Assembly: GCA_004562915.1 (NCBI GenBank)
Contig: SFQZ01000062.1
Span: 1 to 17,473, forward strand
Direction of reading: 5' to 3'
DNA: 17,473 bases
Source: a bacterium
Lineage (GTDB): Bacteria > Bacillota_A > Clostridia > Lachnospirales > Lachnospiraceae
A program made the translations under genes and the position numbers. Below are positions 1 to 7,491 of the stretch, piece by piece (the stretch's first letter is position 1; every line of letters begins with the position of its first letter). The notes below the pieces were generated by a model. It was not told the origin of the DNA and searched no databases. It was given only the letters and a program-made list of their open reading frames with translations.

Positions 1-411
1 CAGATAGAGTGCCGGATCCATTGCATCCGTTCCATCCTTTGCAAAAATCACCTTTACTCCCATCTCGAGCATATTATCAAAAGAAATAATATCTTTTCCG
101 ATGATTCCCACCATTTCTTCTCCTTCGATGCTCAAGATAAACTGATCATCTTCGACAGACCATTTTCCATTCCCTGTAGTGTCTCCAGCTGAAAAGGAAA
201 CTTTTCCGCCATTTTTCACTTCAAATTCAAAATCTCCTCCGAAAACTTCATCTATACTGACGGACATTCCCATCATCTGAGCGGACACCGCTACCCATTT
301 CCCTTCATACGGGTTCTTTTCTCCTGTTTCTCCGGAGCCTCCACAACCAGTCAATACTATCATACTGATGATAAGCACTAGTCCAAATAACAAATTCAAC
401 TTTTTTCTCAT
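1..411 (-). CDS. Lipoprotein, N-terminal part (cut by window edge)
   Basis: The reading frame is open from an ATG at 411 to the window edge (137 codons, no stop), so the C-terminus is missing. The N-terminus is a lipoprotein signal: MRKK, a hydrophobic stretch of about 16 residues, then the lipobox LTGC with the lipidated Cys at residue 23, followed by a Gly/Ser/Glu linker. The product should sit on the outer face of the membrane. The mature part starts with YEGKW and is rich in short beta-like, Gly-containing segments (GKWSVEDDQFILSIEGEE), which suggests a small beta-barrel or lipocalin-like fold; I do not recognise a named family. An AAAGGAG ribosome site (420-426) sits 8 bases before the ATG. 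It is separated from the TPM gene by 242 bp with a possible promoter and operator of its own. Confidence 0.8.
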   Translation of the reverse strand, partial: MRKKLNLLFGLVLIISMIVLTGCGGSGETGEKNPYEGKWVAVSAQMMGMSVSIDEVFGGDFEFEVKNGGKVSFSAGDTTGNGKWSVEDDQFILSIEGEEMVGIIGKDIISFDNMLEMGVKVIFAKDGTDAMDPALYL

Positions 412-435
412 AATCTTCTCTCCTTTCAATTACTT

Positions 436-464
436 ATTATCTAGGCGTTTGCGAAACGCCACAA
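436..464 (-). promoter_or_regulatory. Possible promoter with palindromic operator in its spacer
   Basis: On the minus strand TTGTGG (464-459) and GATAAT (441-436) are 17 bp apart. The spacer and the last bases of the -35 element form the perfect inverted repeat GGCGTTT-CGC-AAACGCC (460-444). The -10 matches consensus at 5 of 6 positions, the -35 at only 3 of 6. The predicted start lies about 18 nt before the ATG of the lipoprotein gene, leaving a very short leader. Promoter assignment is inference; the palindrome is read directly. Confidence 0.4.
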
Positions 465-653
465 GCCGCATAAATACGGCATTTTTTGTTACTAAAAATG
501 AAATACCCCCTCACTGGATATGGTATAATAGAGTTGTCCAGAAACTATATACCCACACCCAAGAATAGAAAGCGGGTTTCCCAGAGCAAAATATATCATA
601 GCAAACAAAAACAGATACTAGAAATCATACCAAAAGCATCTGTCACCCCCTTC

Positions 654-1463
654 CTAGAATTTCGTACCTCCACCACCATGCGTTCTACCAGAAGATGATG
701 TGTGGGTGCTGCTGCCTGAAGAACTCTTTTCTTTTGCCGTCTTGGTTACTGTATGGTACAAGAACAAATCTCTGCTTTCTGTGATATTCATACTTCCATC
801 TTTCACATAATTTCCTGCCGCAGCCTGGAACCGAACGGTCTTCAGCTGTGCCTTCATTCTTCCGACGATAACGAATGCCAGAATCACACCAACACCGATG
901 GAAATAAAGATCCAATAGAATGGTAAGGCGTCTTTTGGAAGTGTGCGTGCTGTATATGGGCTTCCATTTCGTGCCTGTGTAATAAAATCATCACACAGCT
1001 CAGCAAATGTCATACATGCGGAAAAATAATCCTGCGATTTCAGATCATCCATCATCTGTTTCGGAATATACTTAATCCCCGCATCGGTAAAAGCAGTGAT
1101 ACCATAACCACAGGTTGATATGTAACAGTCATTATCTTCTGTACTGATCAATAAGAGCACACCATCTTTATCTGCTCCATATCCATATTCACAGTAGTCG
1201 TACATGTCATCTGCAAATTCCTCAACCGTTAATCCTTCGAGTGTATCTGTCGTCATAACGATTACGTCCATCTTCTGTCGGATACTGATTTCATCCAGCA
1301 CATCAAGCAATTTGCTTTCCTCACTGTCAGTCATAAGATCGGCCAGATCATTCACCCGGTAATATTCATCCGCAAAGCCTTCGGAATCCTCTGCATATGC
1401 CGGAATTGTCATACCAAGACAAAGGATGAGGATAAGTAAAAACGATATCATTTTCTTTTTCAT
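654..1463 (-). CDS. TPM-domain exported membrane protein (YdjH/YgcG-like)
   Basis: 269 aa. A cleavable signal peptide (MKKK, hydrophobic core, AYA before residue 25) is followed by a TPM domain at roughly residues 35-165, with the family's acidic DGVLLLIS segment. A membrane helix spans residues 182-201, and a low-complexity Ser/His/Gly tail ends in GRTHGGGGTKF, the glycine-rich ending common in YgcG-type proteins. TPM domains lie outside the membrane and have been linked to photosystem maintenance and phosphatase-like activity; the function of bacterial YgcG/YdjH proteins is not settled. In B. subtilis the TPM protein YdjH is encoded with PspA, YdjG and YdjI. The gene lies 12 bp after the zinc-ribbon gene, with a GGGGGGTGA ribosome site, so it is the last gene of that operon. 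Confidence 0.85.
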   Translation of the reverse strand: MKKKMISFLLILILCLGMTIPAYAEDSEGFADEYYRVNDLADLMTDSEESKLLDVLDEISIRQKMDVIVMTTDTLEGLTVEEFADDMYDYCEYGYGADKDGVLLLISTEDNDCYISTCGYGITAFTDAGIKYIPKQMMDDLKSQDYFSACMTFAELCDDFITQARNGSPYTARTLPKDALPFYWIFISIGVGVILAFVIVGRMKAQLKTVRFQAAAGNYVKDGSMNITESRDLFLYHTVTKTAKEKSSSGSSTHTSSSGRTHGGGGTKF

Positions 1464-1475
1464 TCCGTCACCCCC

Positions 1476-2570
1476 CTAAAATAGTCCAATAAAGTGCAGA
1501 AGCGTCGCCGCACCATAGGTTACTGCTGTGAATGCTACTGCCAGAATCGCTGTCCAGCGAGTTGCTGCCGCCTTATCAACAGGCAAATCTCCGACGAATT
1601 TTCCGGTCTGTCCATTCATTGCAAATGTGTATTTGTTTCCATTCCATGTCGTGTTTAAAAGCCATACCGGATATAATGCATATTTCGCTTTACCGTTGTT
1701 AAACTGTACACTGCTGTTTTCCGCTGTAACCGTATTATATCCCTGAACAGTCGCAGCAAATGCTTCCTCAGTTGATTGTTTCACACGTGCATTTGCACGC
1801 TCGATACTTTCTTCTGCAGTCACATCATATTTATCTGCCAGATATCCGGCAAGGTATGCAGTCTGGAAATCTACCGCTTCTGCACAGTGATATGGTTCAA
1901 TGGATTCCATCAGATCATCCGCCATTTTAGATGAACCATCTACCGGAACATTTTCAAATCCAACGCTACCGCCTCTGTGTACCATAAAGTAACTGGTTTC
2001 CGTATAATCGTAATCACTGTCACTCCATACACGTAATTTCGTAGCCCGGTAACGTACATTTGCATCCACATCGGTATCAAAGAGCCAGAACGGAACATAG
2101 ATTCCCTTGATTTCATCAATATGGTTCTGATCCTTGAAGATCTTCGGCAAAAGACGTTTTCCGGTCAAATGCTTCATCAGTCCTTCTTTTGCCGCTTTTT
2201 TATCCAGCTTGAATGGTATTACCAAATCCGGCCTTAATGCTCCAGAGAACTGTCCCATCATAACAATCGGGTTGTCACAGAACGGACAAGAGGTCGCTGC
2301 CATATTGGCATCTCCCACAATTTCACCGCCACAGGACTTACATACGTAGGTACGTAATCCTTCGGTTTCGCCTTCCTGCCATTCTCCACCGGCATTGGTT
2401 TCCCATTCCATACTATCTGCCTGTTCTTCCTGCAGCTCATCGTCATAACCCTTTAATGCATCCATTTCGAACTCCGTATCACAGTATGGACACTTCATCT
2501 TCTGAATCGTACTGTCGAAGGCTATCGCACCGCCACAGCAAGGACATTTATATTCTTGCAAGTTTGCCAT
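1476..2570 (-). CDS. TFIIB-type zinc-ribbon membrane protein (YdjG-like)
   Basis: 364 aa. Two zinc ribbons open the protein: CPCC...CPYC (Cys 9, 12, 27, 30) and CKSC...CPFC (Cys 77, 80, 95, 98), separated by an acidic Glu/Gln-rich linker. A long soluble central domain (about 105-335) contains YVPFWLFD and YALYPVWLL, Trp/Pro segments typical of this family. One hydrophobic helix (about 342-362) ends the chain, so it is probably tail-anchored with the ribbons in the cytoplasm. The architecture and neighbours match B. subtilis YdjG, a membrane partner of the SPFH protein YdjI. The ribbons resemble TFIIB-type ribbons but nothing here suggests a transcription role. GGAGG precedes the ATG. It is 21 bp from the DUF4428 gene and 12 bp from the TPM gene, so co-transcription is likely. 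Confidence 0.85.
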   Translation of the reverse strand: MANLQEYKCPCCGGAIAFDSTIQKMKCPYCDTEFEMDALKGYDDELQEEQADSMEWETNAGGEWQEGETEGLRTYVCKSCGGEIVGDANMAATSCPFCDNPIVMMGQFSGALRPDLVIPFKLDKKAAKEGLMKHLTGKRLLPKIFKDQNHIDEIKGIYVPFWLFDTDVDANVRYRATKLRVWSDSDYDYTETSYFMVHRGGSVGFENVPVDGSSKMADDLMESIEPYHCAEAVDFQTAYLAGYLADKYDVTAEESIERANARVKQSTEEAFAATVQGYNTVTAENSSVQFNNGKAKYALYPVWLLNTTWNGNKYTFAMNGQTGKFVGDLPVDKAAATRWTAILAVAFTAVTYGAATLLHFIGLF

Positions 2571-2591
2571 GAAAACCCTCCTTCCTTAATC

Positions 2592-3353
2592 TTAATGAGC
2601 CTGTCGGTCAAATTCTGCAAGCGCTTCATCCGCTCTCCGAATCCATTCTGTACGATCTCCGTAGATTGCAGCATCCAGAGAGTTCATTGCCTGCTCTGCC
2701 TTTTCTGCCATATCTGCATCTCCTCTTACCGCAGCATTGAATCCGACTGAAATATCCTTCACAGCATCCATCTGTTTCTTCCAGTTATTCATTGCATTAC
2801 CCAATGTTTTCTGGATTCCAAACAGACTGTCAAAATACTTTTTCAGTTTTTCAAAATCCAAGACATTATTCATCGGAACAAATACCTCATAAAGTCCCGG
2901 AGTGTTGATAAATGCAAGATGCGCTACTTCTTTTTTCTCTGTCTTATCACCATTTCTTACTTCTTCTTTTTCGAATTCATAAGCTCGCAAATCGGCGATA
3001 CGGTATACACAGGCACGTGTGCTCTTTCCAAATAGGAAGAATTTATAATCCACCTGGGTAAATGCCACCAGACCAATATCCTCTGCTACGTAAAGATGAC
3101 CACCGAATCGTTTCAGTTTCTGCGCTTTATTCTTTGTTTTCAGACGAGGTACAAAGAAATATTCCCAAAGTTTTGTTCCTCGGTCCACCTGCTCCAAATG
3201 TGACTGAACACTTGGAAGATTGGCATGCACATAGTCAAATGCTTTCATACCCTTACTTCTACAATTCTTTCGGCAAATGCAATTACCATCCGCCAGTTTC
3301 TGAGTTTGTACTAAATTAATTTCTGCTCCACAGATTGCACATTTATTAGCCAT
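2592..3353 (-). CDS. DUF4428 zinc-finger protein
   Basis: 253 aa, no signal peptide or membrane helix, so probably cytoplasmic. The N-terminus is a compact treble-clef-like metal site, CAIC at Cys 5/8 with a second group at Cys 25/27/31, as in DUF4428 proteins. The middle (about 80-175) is beta-rich (GGHLYVAEDIGLVAFTQ, FFLFGKSTRACVYRIADL) and looks like a PH-like or lipid/peptide-binding barrel. The C-terminal 70 residues are helical and acidic/Ala-rich. Its function is unknown; the family name rests on the N-terminal Cys pattern. It sits between two membrane zinc-ribbon genes (58 bp and 21 bp gaps) with a GGGAGAAGGA ribosome site, so it is probably a cytoplasmic partner of that membrane assembly. 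Confidence 0.75.
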   Translation of the reverse strand: MANKCAICGAEINLVQTQKLADGNCICRKNCRSKGMKAFDYVHANLPSVQSHLEQVDRGTKLWEYFFVPRLKTKNKAQKLKRFGGHLYVAEDIGLVAFTQVDYKFFLFGKSTRACVYRIADLRAYEFEKEEVRNGDKTEKKEVAHLAFINTPGLYEVFVPMNNVLDFEKLKKYFDSLFGIQKTLGNAMNNWKKQMDAVKDISVGFNAAVRGDADMAEKAEQAMNSLDAAIYGDRTEWIRRADEALAEFDRQAH

Positions 3354-3411
3354 AATTCCTTCTCCCTTCCTACTATGTTACCGGATTCCCGGCAAATTCA
3401 TTTTCTTCTGA

Positions 3412-4719
3412 TTATGATGTTTTCATTGCTTTCATTACCCATTTTGCATTGTTTGCCCGGAAGCTATAACCACAGAACGAACAGCAGTTATGTTCATCCG
3501 GTATGAAATTGGCACCACAGGATGGACAATCCTTTTCCTTAAAAAATACACCGTCCGTTTTCCTTCTTTCCGGATATCTTGCCCTTTGCAAAACGAGGGT
3601 TTTCTTTATTTTCTTCGTATATGGTTTTCCTCTTTCAGGAAGGTAGGTCTCCGTTCCATATACCTTCACTGTTATTTCCGTTGTCTGGTCCGTATGAACC
3701 ACTTTTTCTAATACAATAGAACCGACTCCATAATCCATCAGCGCTTCATCACTTACTTCTTTATAAAGTGCTTCATTGATACACGATCTCAGATAATTTT
3801 CCGAATATCTGACGATTTTCTCCGACAGTTTTTCCTGTTTTTCTTCCCTTGTTCGAAAGAATCTCGCAATTCCCAGAAGTATAAGCAGTGTAACAATTAC
3901 ACCTACGGTAAGAGAAACATCTGCATCTTTGATCAGATAAAGACATAGGGTCAGACATAAGAACATGACACCTGAGTAAGCAAGCAATAACAGTCCGTAT
4001 TGCATATTTGCACCCATCTTCTCATAGATTTCAAATACTTCTGTCTGCCAGTCATAGAATTCACTTTGTATCACACCGCCACAATATGGACAGATGACCT
4101 GCTGACTGCTCAGCTCCACCTCAGCTCCACAGGATGGACAGGTGATCTTCCCTTTATCGGAATAAAATTCCTTGTTCCTGCCCTGACGATCCGAATGACG
4201 AATGTGCCTTGACTGAAGAATCCGAAGGTAACTGTTTTTCCGATAGATCTGATGTACTATTTCATCATCTTGAGGAGAAATCAGACGTTCCAGAGAACTA
4301 CACTGCAAGATAGACTCCCTCCACTCCCGTCCGTCATCATTCCATCTTTTGAAATTATTTTTCGGAAGCGGTACAACGTCCGTCACCCGGATATCCCGGC
4401 AAAGCTTACGCTTTCCCAGCAGTTCCACCTGATGAACCATCTTTCTGCGGAATGTAAGATCCATTCTCTTTGGAAGATAACTCTTATCTGCTTTTCCAAG
4501 TGGAAGTAACACATTTTCAAAGGAATCCTTGATGTCCTTCTGAAGCCTTGCCCCTTGCAGCGGAGTTTCGCGCTTTGCAAGCATTCTTTTCATTTTTGCT
4601 TTTTTCAAATTCTCCGGCATAAACTGTTCAAAGTCTATGTCAATGATTTTTTCAGCAATGGCAAACGCACAGATTATGGTAGTTGCAAACGCAAGCAGCA
4701 TCGCCTCTGATAAGCCCAT
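3412..4719 (-). CDS. Membrane protein with two zinc ribbons, possibly Tim44-like
   Basis: 435 aa from the chosen ATG. A hydrophobic N-terminal segment (about 7-27, numbering from the outer ATG at 4725) is followed by a basic region, a zinc ribbon (Cys 196, 199, 212, 215), two adjacent membrane helices (243-264 and 269-289), a soluble alpha/beta domain (about 295-385) and a final zinc ribbon (Cys 400, 403, then CC at 414/415 and C418). The 295-385 domain begins with amphipathic helices followed by beta strands and could be a Tim44-like module; this is a fold guess. The start is set by the ribosome site: AGGAGG (4727-4732) is 1 base from the ATG at 4725 but 7 bases from the ATG at 4719. Membrane anchoring with two metal ribbons suggests a scaffold role beside the SPFH protein. 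Confidence 0.7.
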   Translation of the reverse strand: MGLSEAMLLAFATTIICAFAIAEKIIDIDFEQFMPENLKKAKMKRMLAKRETPLQGARLQKDIKDSFENVLLPLGKADKSYLPKRMDLTFRRKMVHQVELLGKRKLCRDIRVTDVVPLPKNNFKRWNDDGREWRESILQCSSLERLISPQDDEIVHQIYRKNSYLRILQSRHIRHSDRQGRNKEFYSDKGKITCPSCGAEVELSSQQVICPYCGGVIQSEFYDWQTEVFEIYEKMGANMQYGLLLLAYSGVMFLCLTLCLYLIKDADVSLTVGVIVTLLILLGIARFFRTREEKQEKLSEKIVRYSENYLRSCINEALYKEVSDEALMDYGVGSIVLEKVVHTDQTTEITVKVYGTETYLPERGKPYTKKIKKTLVLQRARYPERRKTDGVFFKEKDCPSCGANFIPDEHNCCSFCGYSFRANNAKWVMKAMKTS

Positions 4720-4743
4720 ATCCATCCCTCCTCATCTGTCAGA

Positions 4744-4833
4744 CTATCTGGTCTCCCCATGTTCCTCTTGTGCCTTCTCCTTCTCCTTATTCTTACCGAA
4801 TATTTCGTGGATTAGGAAGATGGAAATAAGAAT
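4744..4833 (-). other. Short membrane-peptide reading frame without a standard start
   Basis: Between the lipoprotein stop (4836) and the next gene there is an open frame ending in TAG at 4744. It encodes a hydrophobic run (ILISIFLIHEIFG) followed by a Lys/Glu-rich tail (KNKEKEKAQEEHGETR), which looks like a one-helix membrane peptide. No ATG, GTG or TTG exists in frame after the upstream TAA; only ATT codons (4833-4831, 4827-4825) could start it, with a GAGGAAG sequence upstream. It may be a decayed small gene, a rare ATT-start gene or chance. Confidence 0.3.
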
Positions 4834-4835
4834 GC

Positions 4836-5426
4836 CTACTTTGTTTCTTCCTCGGAATCCTCTAATGTCGCCTTAAAGGAACTCAGGAAATGCATATAGT
4901 CCTCGCTGTCAACAAATTCCTTCACATCTAAGTCTTCACACTGAAGACCTTTTCTAAAATTCACCTTCACTGCATAAACCATATTTTTATCAGATGGTTC
5001 CGTAAGCACTAATCGTATCTCACACTCATGAATCTCATCTGCTTTTCCCCAGTCTCTAAATACCTTAGATCCTTTGTAATCGCCAATCGTAATATGTTCA
5101 AAATCACTGAAACCTTCTCCGTAGTAATCAGCCTCACGCACTACAGTAGAACTTTTCGAATTCTCGTGGAAATATACAATTTCGATTAACGTATCGTTCT
5201 CTTGATTTTCAAGTTCTAACGTGTTTGTATCTGACGTTTTTTCCTGATAGCCTAACTCCTTGGCAATCTCAAAACTGATCGTTGCGTCATCTTTCTTATG
5301 TGTATAAGTATCTACCTCTTTTTTATATCCGTTACCTTTTGCATTTCCCTCTTTCGAGCCACATGCACAAAGTCCAACAAGTATAACCGCTATCAGAAAT
5401 ACCGATAAACTTCTATATGTTTTCAT
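4836..5426 (-). CDS. Small lipoprotein of unknown function
   Basis: 196 aa from the chosen start. The signal is a short basic N-terminus (MKTYR), a hydrophobic core and the lipobox LCAC, then a charged linker, so it should be a lipid-anchored surface protein. The mature domain (about 150 aa) has alternating beta and charged segments (DATISFEIAKELGY, DTLIEIVYF, YKGSKVFRDW, MVYAVKVNF), recalling PsbP/LpqN-type small domains; no family is certain. The frame has three ATGs (5444, 5429, 5426). GAGAAAGGA lies inside the stretch after the first ATG and is best spaced for the one at 5426, so the longer 202-aa form is unlikely. It follows the DUF3592-like gene by 25 bp and belongs to the same operon. 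Confidence 0.7.
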   Translation of the reverse strand: MKTYRSLSVFLIAVILVGLCACGSKEGNAKGNGYKKEVDTYTHKKDDATISFEIAKELGYQEKTSDTNTLELENQENDTLIEIVYFHENSKSSTVVREADYYGEGFSDFEHITIGDYKGSKVFRDWGKADEIHECEIRLVLTEPSDKNMVYAVKVNFRKGLQCEDLDVKEFVDSEDYMHFLSSFKATLEDSEEETK

Positions 5427-5451
5427 CATGTTCCTTTCTCCCATTCCATGC

Positions 5452-5934
5452 TTACAGTCTTCTACCTTCTTTTTCTTCTCGGCGATACTTAATAAGATCT
5501 TTACTTATTACGACGAAACCAATGATACCTAGCGGAATCATTACTGCAAATCCAAAGAAATAAATCGGAGTTGGTCCTGGTTCCAGTTTATATGTTCCCT
5601 TTGAATTCCTGTAAACCGTAATCTGTACGGTATCTCCTCTCCTCATTTCTTTATAGTAAATCTTAGAATCATCATATGTCGTTCCATCGATTTCATAAGT
5701 AAATCTTACCTTATATTCTTCTTTTCGCTCTCCATTATTATCTTTTTCTTTCGATTGTTCACAACTATAAACAGTTGCATGAAGTGTTCGAACATCCGTA
5801 GAATTCTTATACTCCAAGCTTTCGTGCTTTGTATAGATCATACCGCCAATTCCTGCGATAATAATGATAATACTCAAAATCAAAGCACCGATTGTTTCTT
5901 TATGCTGCTTTTCTTCAGATGGAAGTCTATACAT
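5452..5934 (-). CDS. DUF3592-like two-helix membrane protein
   Basis: 160 aa. One membrane helix near the N-terminus (about 15-34) and one near the C-terminus (about 123-145) flank an outward-facing domain of roughly 85 residues. That domain has the DUF3592 pattern: TVYSCEQ, a charged loop, YKVRFTYEIDGTTYDDSKI, then a GDTVQITVYRNSKG segment shortly before the second helix. DUF3592 proteins are small membrane proteins of unknown function. The strong AGGAGG ribosome site is 7 bases before the ATG, and the gene starts 21 bp after the SPFH gene ends. Its position directly behind the SPFH gene suggests it works in or near the same membrane domain. Confidence 0.75.
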   Translation of the reverse strand: MYRLPSEEKQHKETIGALILSIIIIIAGIGGMIYTKHESLEYKNSTDVRTLHATVYSCEQSKEKDNNGERKEEYKVRFTYEIDGTTYDDSKIYYKEMRRGDTVQITVYRNSKGTYKLEPGPTPIYFFGFAVMIPLGIIGFVVISKDLIKYRREEKEGRRL

Positions 5935-5955
5935 AAGAATTCCTCCTCTCCTATG

Positions 5956-7401
5956 CTACTTTCTGTCGTTTTCGTCAAAGATGTCGCCACATTCTGGGCA
6001 GAATTTTGGTGGGTGTGCTGGATCTTCCGGTTCCCATCCACACTTATCGCAACGATAAAGAGGTACACCCGCCGGTTTCTTTGCTCCGCAATTATGACAG
6101 AACTTCCCTTTATTTACCGTTCCGCAGGAACAGGTCCATCCGTCCGCATCTGCAGGCTTCGGAGAGCCGCACTCCGGACAGAACTTCCCTGTCGCCGTGG
6201 CTCCACATTTGCACTTCCAGGCACCTGCCTGCACCGGCTCCGGTTTCTTTGCTCCGCATTCCGGGCAGAATTTTCCGGTTGCCGTAGCACCGCAGGTGCA
6301 TTTCCAGCTGTTTTGCGATGGAACCGGTGTCGGCTCCGGAGCAGGCTGCTGGGTCGGCTGCATTTGCTGAGACTGCATCTGCTGCTGTCCCATGTTGTAA
6401 AGATTCTGTGCAGCACCGAAACCGCCCTGACCGCCCATTCCGACCATGCCCATGCCCATGAAGCCCGTCATGGCACCTGCCTGATTACCAGCTGCAGTCT
6501 TCATAGCATCGGCCGTTGCATTGGTCATAGTACCAGCCATCATAAACGGGTTGGAGCCGACATTTGCAGCATCCTCCAGCTCGTTGATTTTCTTCATATC
6601 CTCGGCTGTCAGCGTAATCGGGTTGAGTGCGATTTTACCAACGGAAATTCCTCTGTTATCAATCCACTCCTGTTTCAGTGCGTCATTCATTGCTGCTTTC
6701 AGCTCGTTTGCTTTCGCCGGTATCTGTGCAGGGCGAAGCTCCTGCTCGGCAAGAGCGCCGAGAGCGGGCTGTAATGCATCGATAAATTCCGATTTAAGCT
6801 GCTCGTCGATCTGATCTCTTGTAAACTCGGTTTCCACATTGCCGCAAAGCCGCGTGTAGAACAGCAGAGGATCGGAGATCACATAGGTGTATACGCCGTT
6901 GCATCGAACCTGTACAGTCCGGCTGATACCGATGCGCTTATTCACAACCTCAAAAATGATAGGATTGGGCGTACCGAATTTGTTGCCGATAATTTCCTTA
7001 GTATTAAAGTAGTACACCCGCTGATCCTTACCAGTATCGCCACCGTAGGTGAAACGCTTGCCGATCATCTTGAATGTATCCTTGATACTGTCTCCGAGAC
7101 TTCCGGCGAAAATAGACGGCTCGGTGGAGCTGTCGTATGTAAATTCGCCGGGTTCGGCGCAGACCTCAACGATCTTGCCCTGCTCGACAATAATCATACA
7201 CTGACCGTCCGCGACGGCGATGCCCGATCCGTTTGAAATGATATTATCATTTCCCTTAGTGTTTGAAGATCTGCCACTGACGCGCTTTTCACCCTTACGC
7301 ATCAGCACATCGTTTGGAAGCGCATCACAGTAGAAAAATTCCTTCCACTGATCCGCCAGCGTTCCGCCAAGTGCTCCCATTCCTGCTTTAATAAGTCCCA
7401 T
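5956..7401 (-). CDS. SPFH/band-7 protein with four C-terminal zinc ribbons (YdjI-like)
   Basis: 481 aa. Residues about 25-275 form the SPFH (virion-core-like, YdjI-type) domain, recognisable from EFFYCDALPNDVLMRKGEKR near the start, GQCMIIVEQGKIVEV and the long helical segment with LAEQELRPAQIP. A Met/Ala/Gly-rich stretch (280-335) and a Gln/Met/Pro linker (338-365) lead to four Cys4 ribbons: 368/370/379/382, 397/399/408/411, 424/426/435/438 and 451/454/468/471. The first three share the pattern W-x-C-x-C-G...GKFCxxCG. B. subtilis YdjI links PspA to the membrane and needs YdjG and YdjH; it is about 320 aa, so this protein carries an extended ribbon tail. There is no transmembrane helix, so it is peripheral. 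AGGAGG lies 7 bases before the ATG. The SPFH part looks more GC-rich than its neighbours. Confidence 0.9.
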   Translation of the reverse strand: MGLIKAGMGALGGTLADQWKEFFYCDALPNDVLMRKGEKRVSGRSSNTKGNDNIISNGSGIAVADGQCMIIVEQGKIVEVCAEPGEFTYDSSTEPSIFAGSLGDSIKDTFKMIGKRFTYGGDTGKDQRVYYFNTKEIIGNKFGTPNPIIFEVVNKRIGISRTVQVRCNGVYTYVISDPLLFYTRLCGNVETEFTRDQIDEQLKSEFIDALQPALGALAEQELRPAQIPAKANELKAAMNDALKQEWIDNRGISVGKIALNPITLTAEDMKKINELEDAANVGSNPFMMAGTMTNATADAMKTAAGNQAGAMTGFMGMGMVGMGGQGGFGAAQNLYNMGQQQMQSQQMQPTQQPAPEPTPVPSQNSWKCTCGATATGKFCPECGAKKPEPVQAGAWKCKCGATATGKFCPECGSPKPADADGWTCSCGTVNKGKFCHNCGAKKPAGVPLYRCDKCGWEPEDPAHPPKFCPECGDIFDENDRK

Positions 7402-7436
7402 AAGATTACCTCCTGTAATAGTTTGTTTTGCATTAA

Positions 7437-7460
7437 GATAACAAAGGTTTTTACGTTATC
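7437..7460. repeat. Short inverted repeat before the SPFH gene
   Basis: GATAAC (7437-7442) and GTTATC (7455-7460) form perfect 6-bp arms around a 12-base spacer in the 90-bp gap between the Cys-rich gene and the SPFH gene. It could be an operator or a weak processing hairpin in the message. No convincing -35/-10 pair was found beside it, so its role is open. Confidence 0.3.
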
Positions 7461-7491
7461 CTCTATACTCCTTAAATAATAAATTAGAAAG

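Noticed and set aside
465..490. GCCGCATAAATACGGC followed by a T run, resembling a plus-strand terminator
   Set aside because: The stem is only about 4 bp before a mismatch, and no plus-strand gene precedes it.
5755..6774. Plus-strand open frame of 339 codons
   Set aside because: It lies opposite the well-supported SPFH gene and is rich in Cys/Arg/Leu from mirrored codons; it has no family features or ribosome site.
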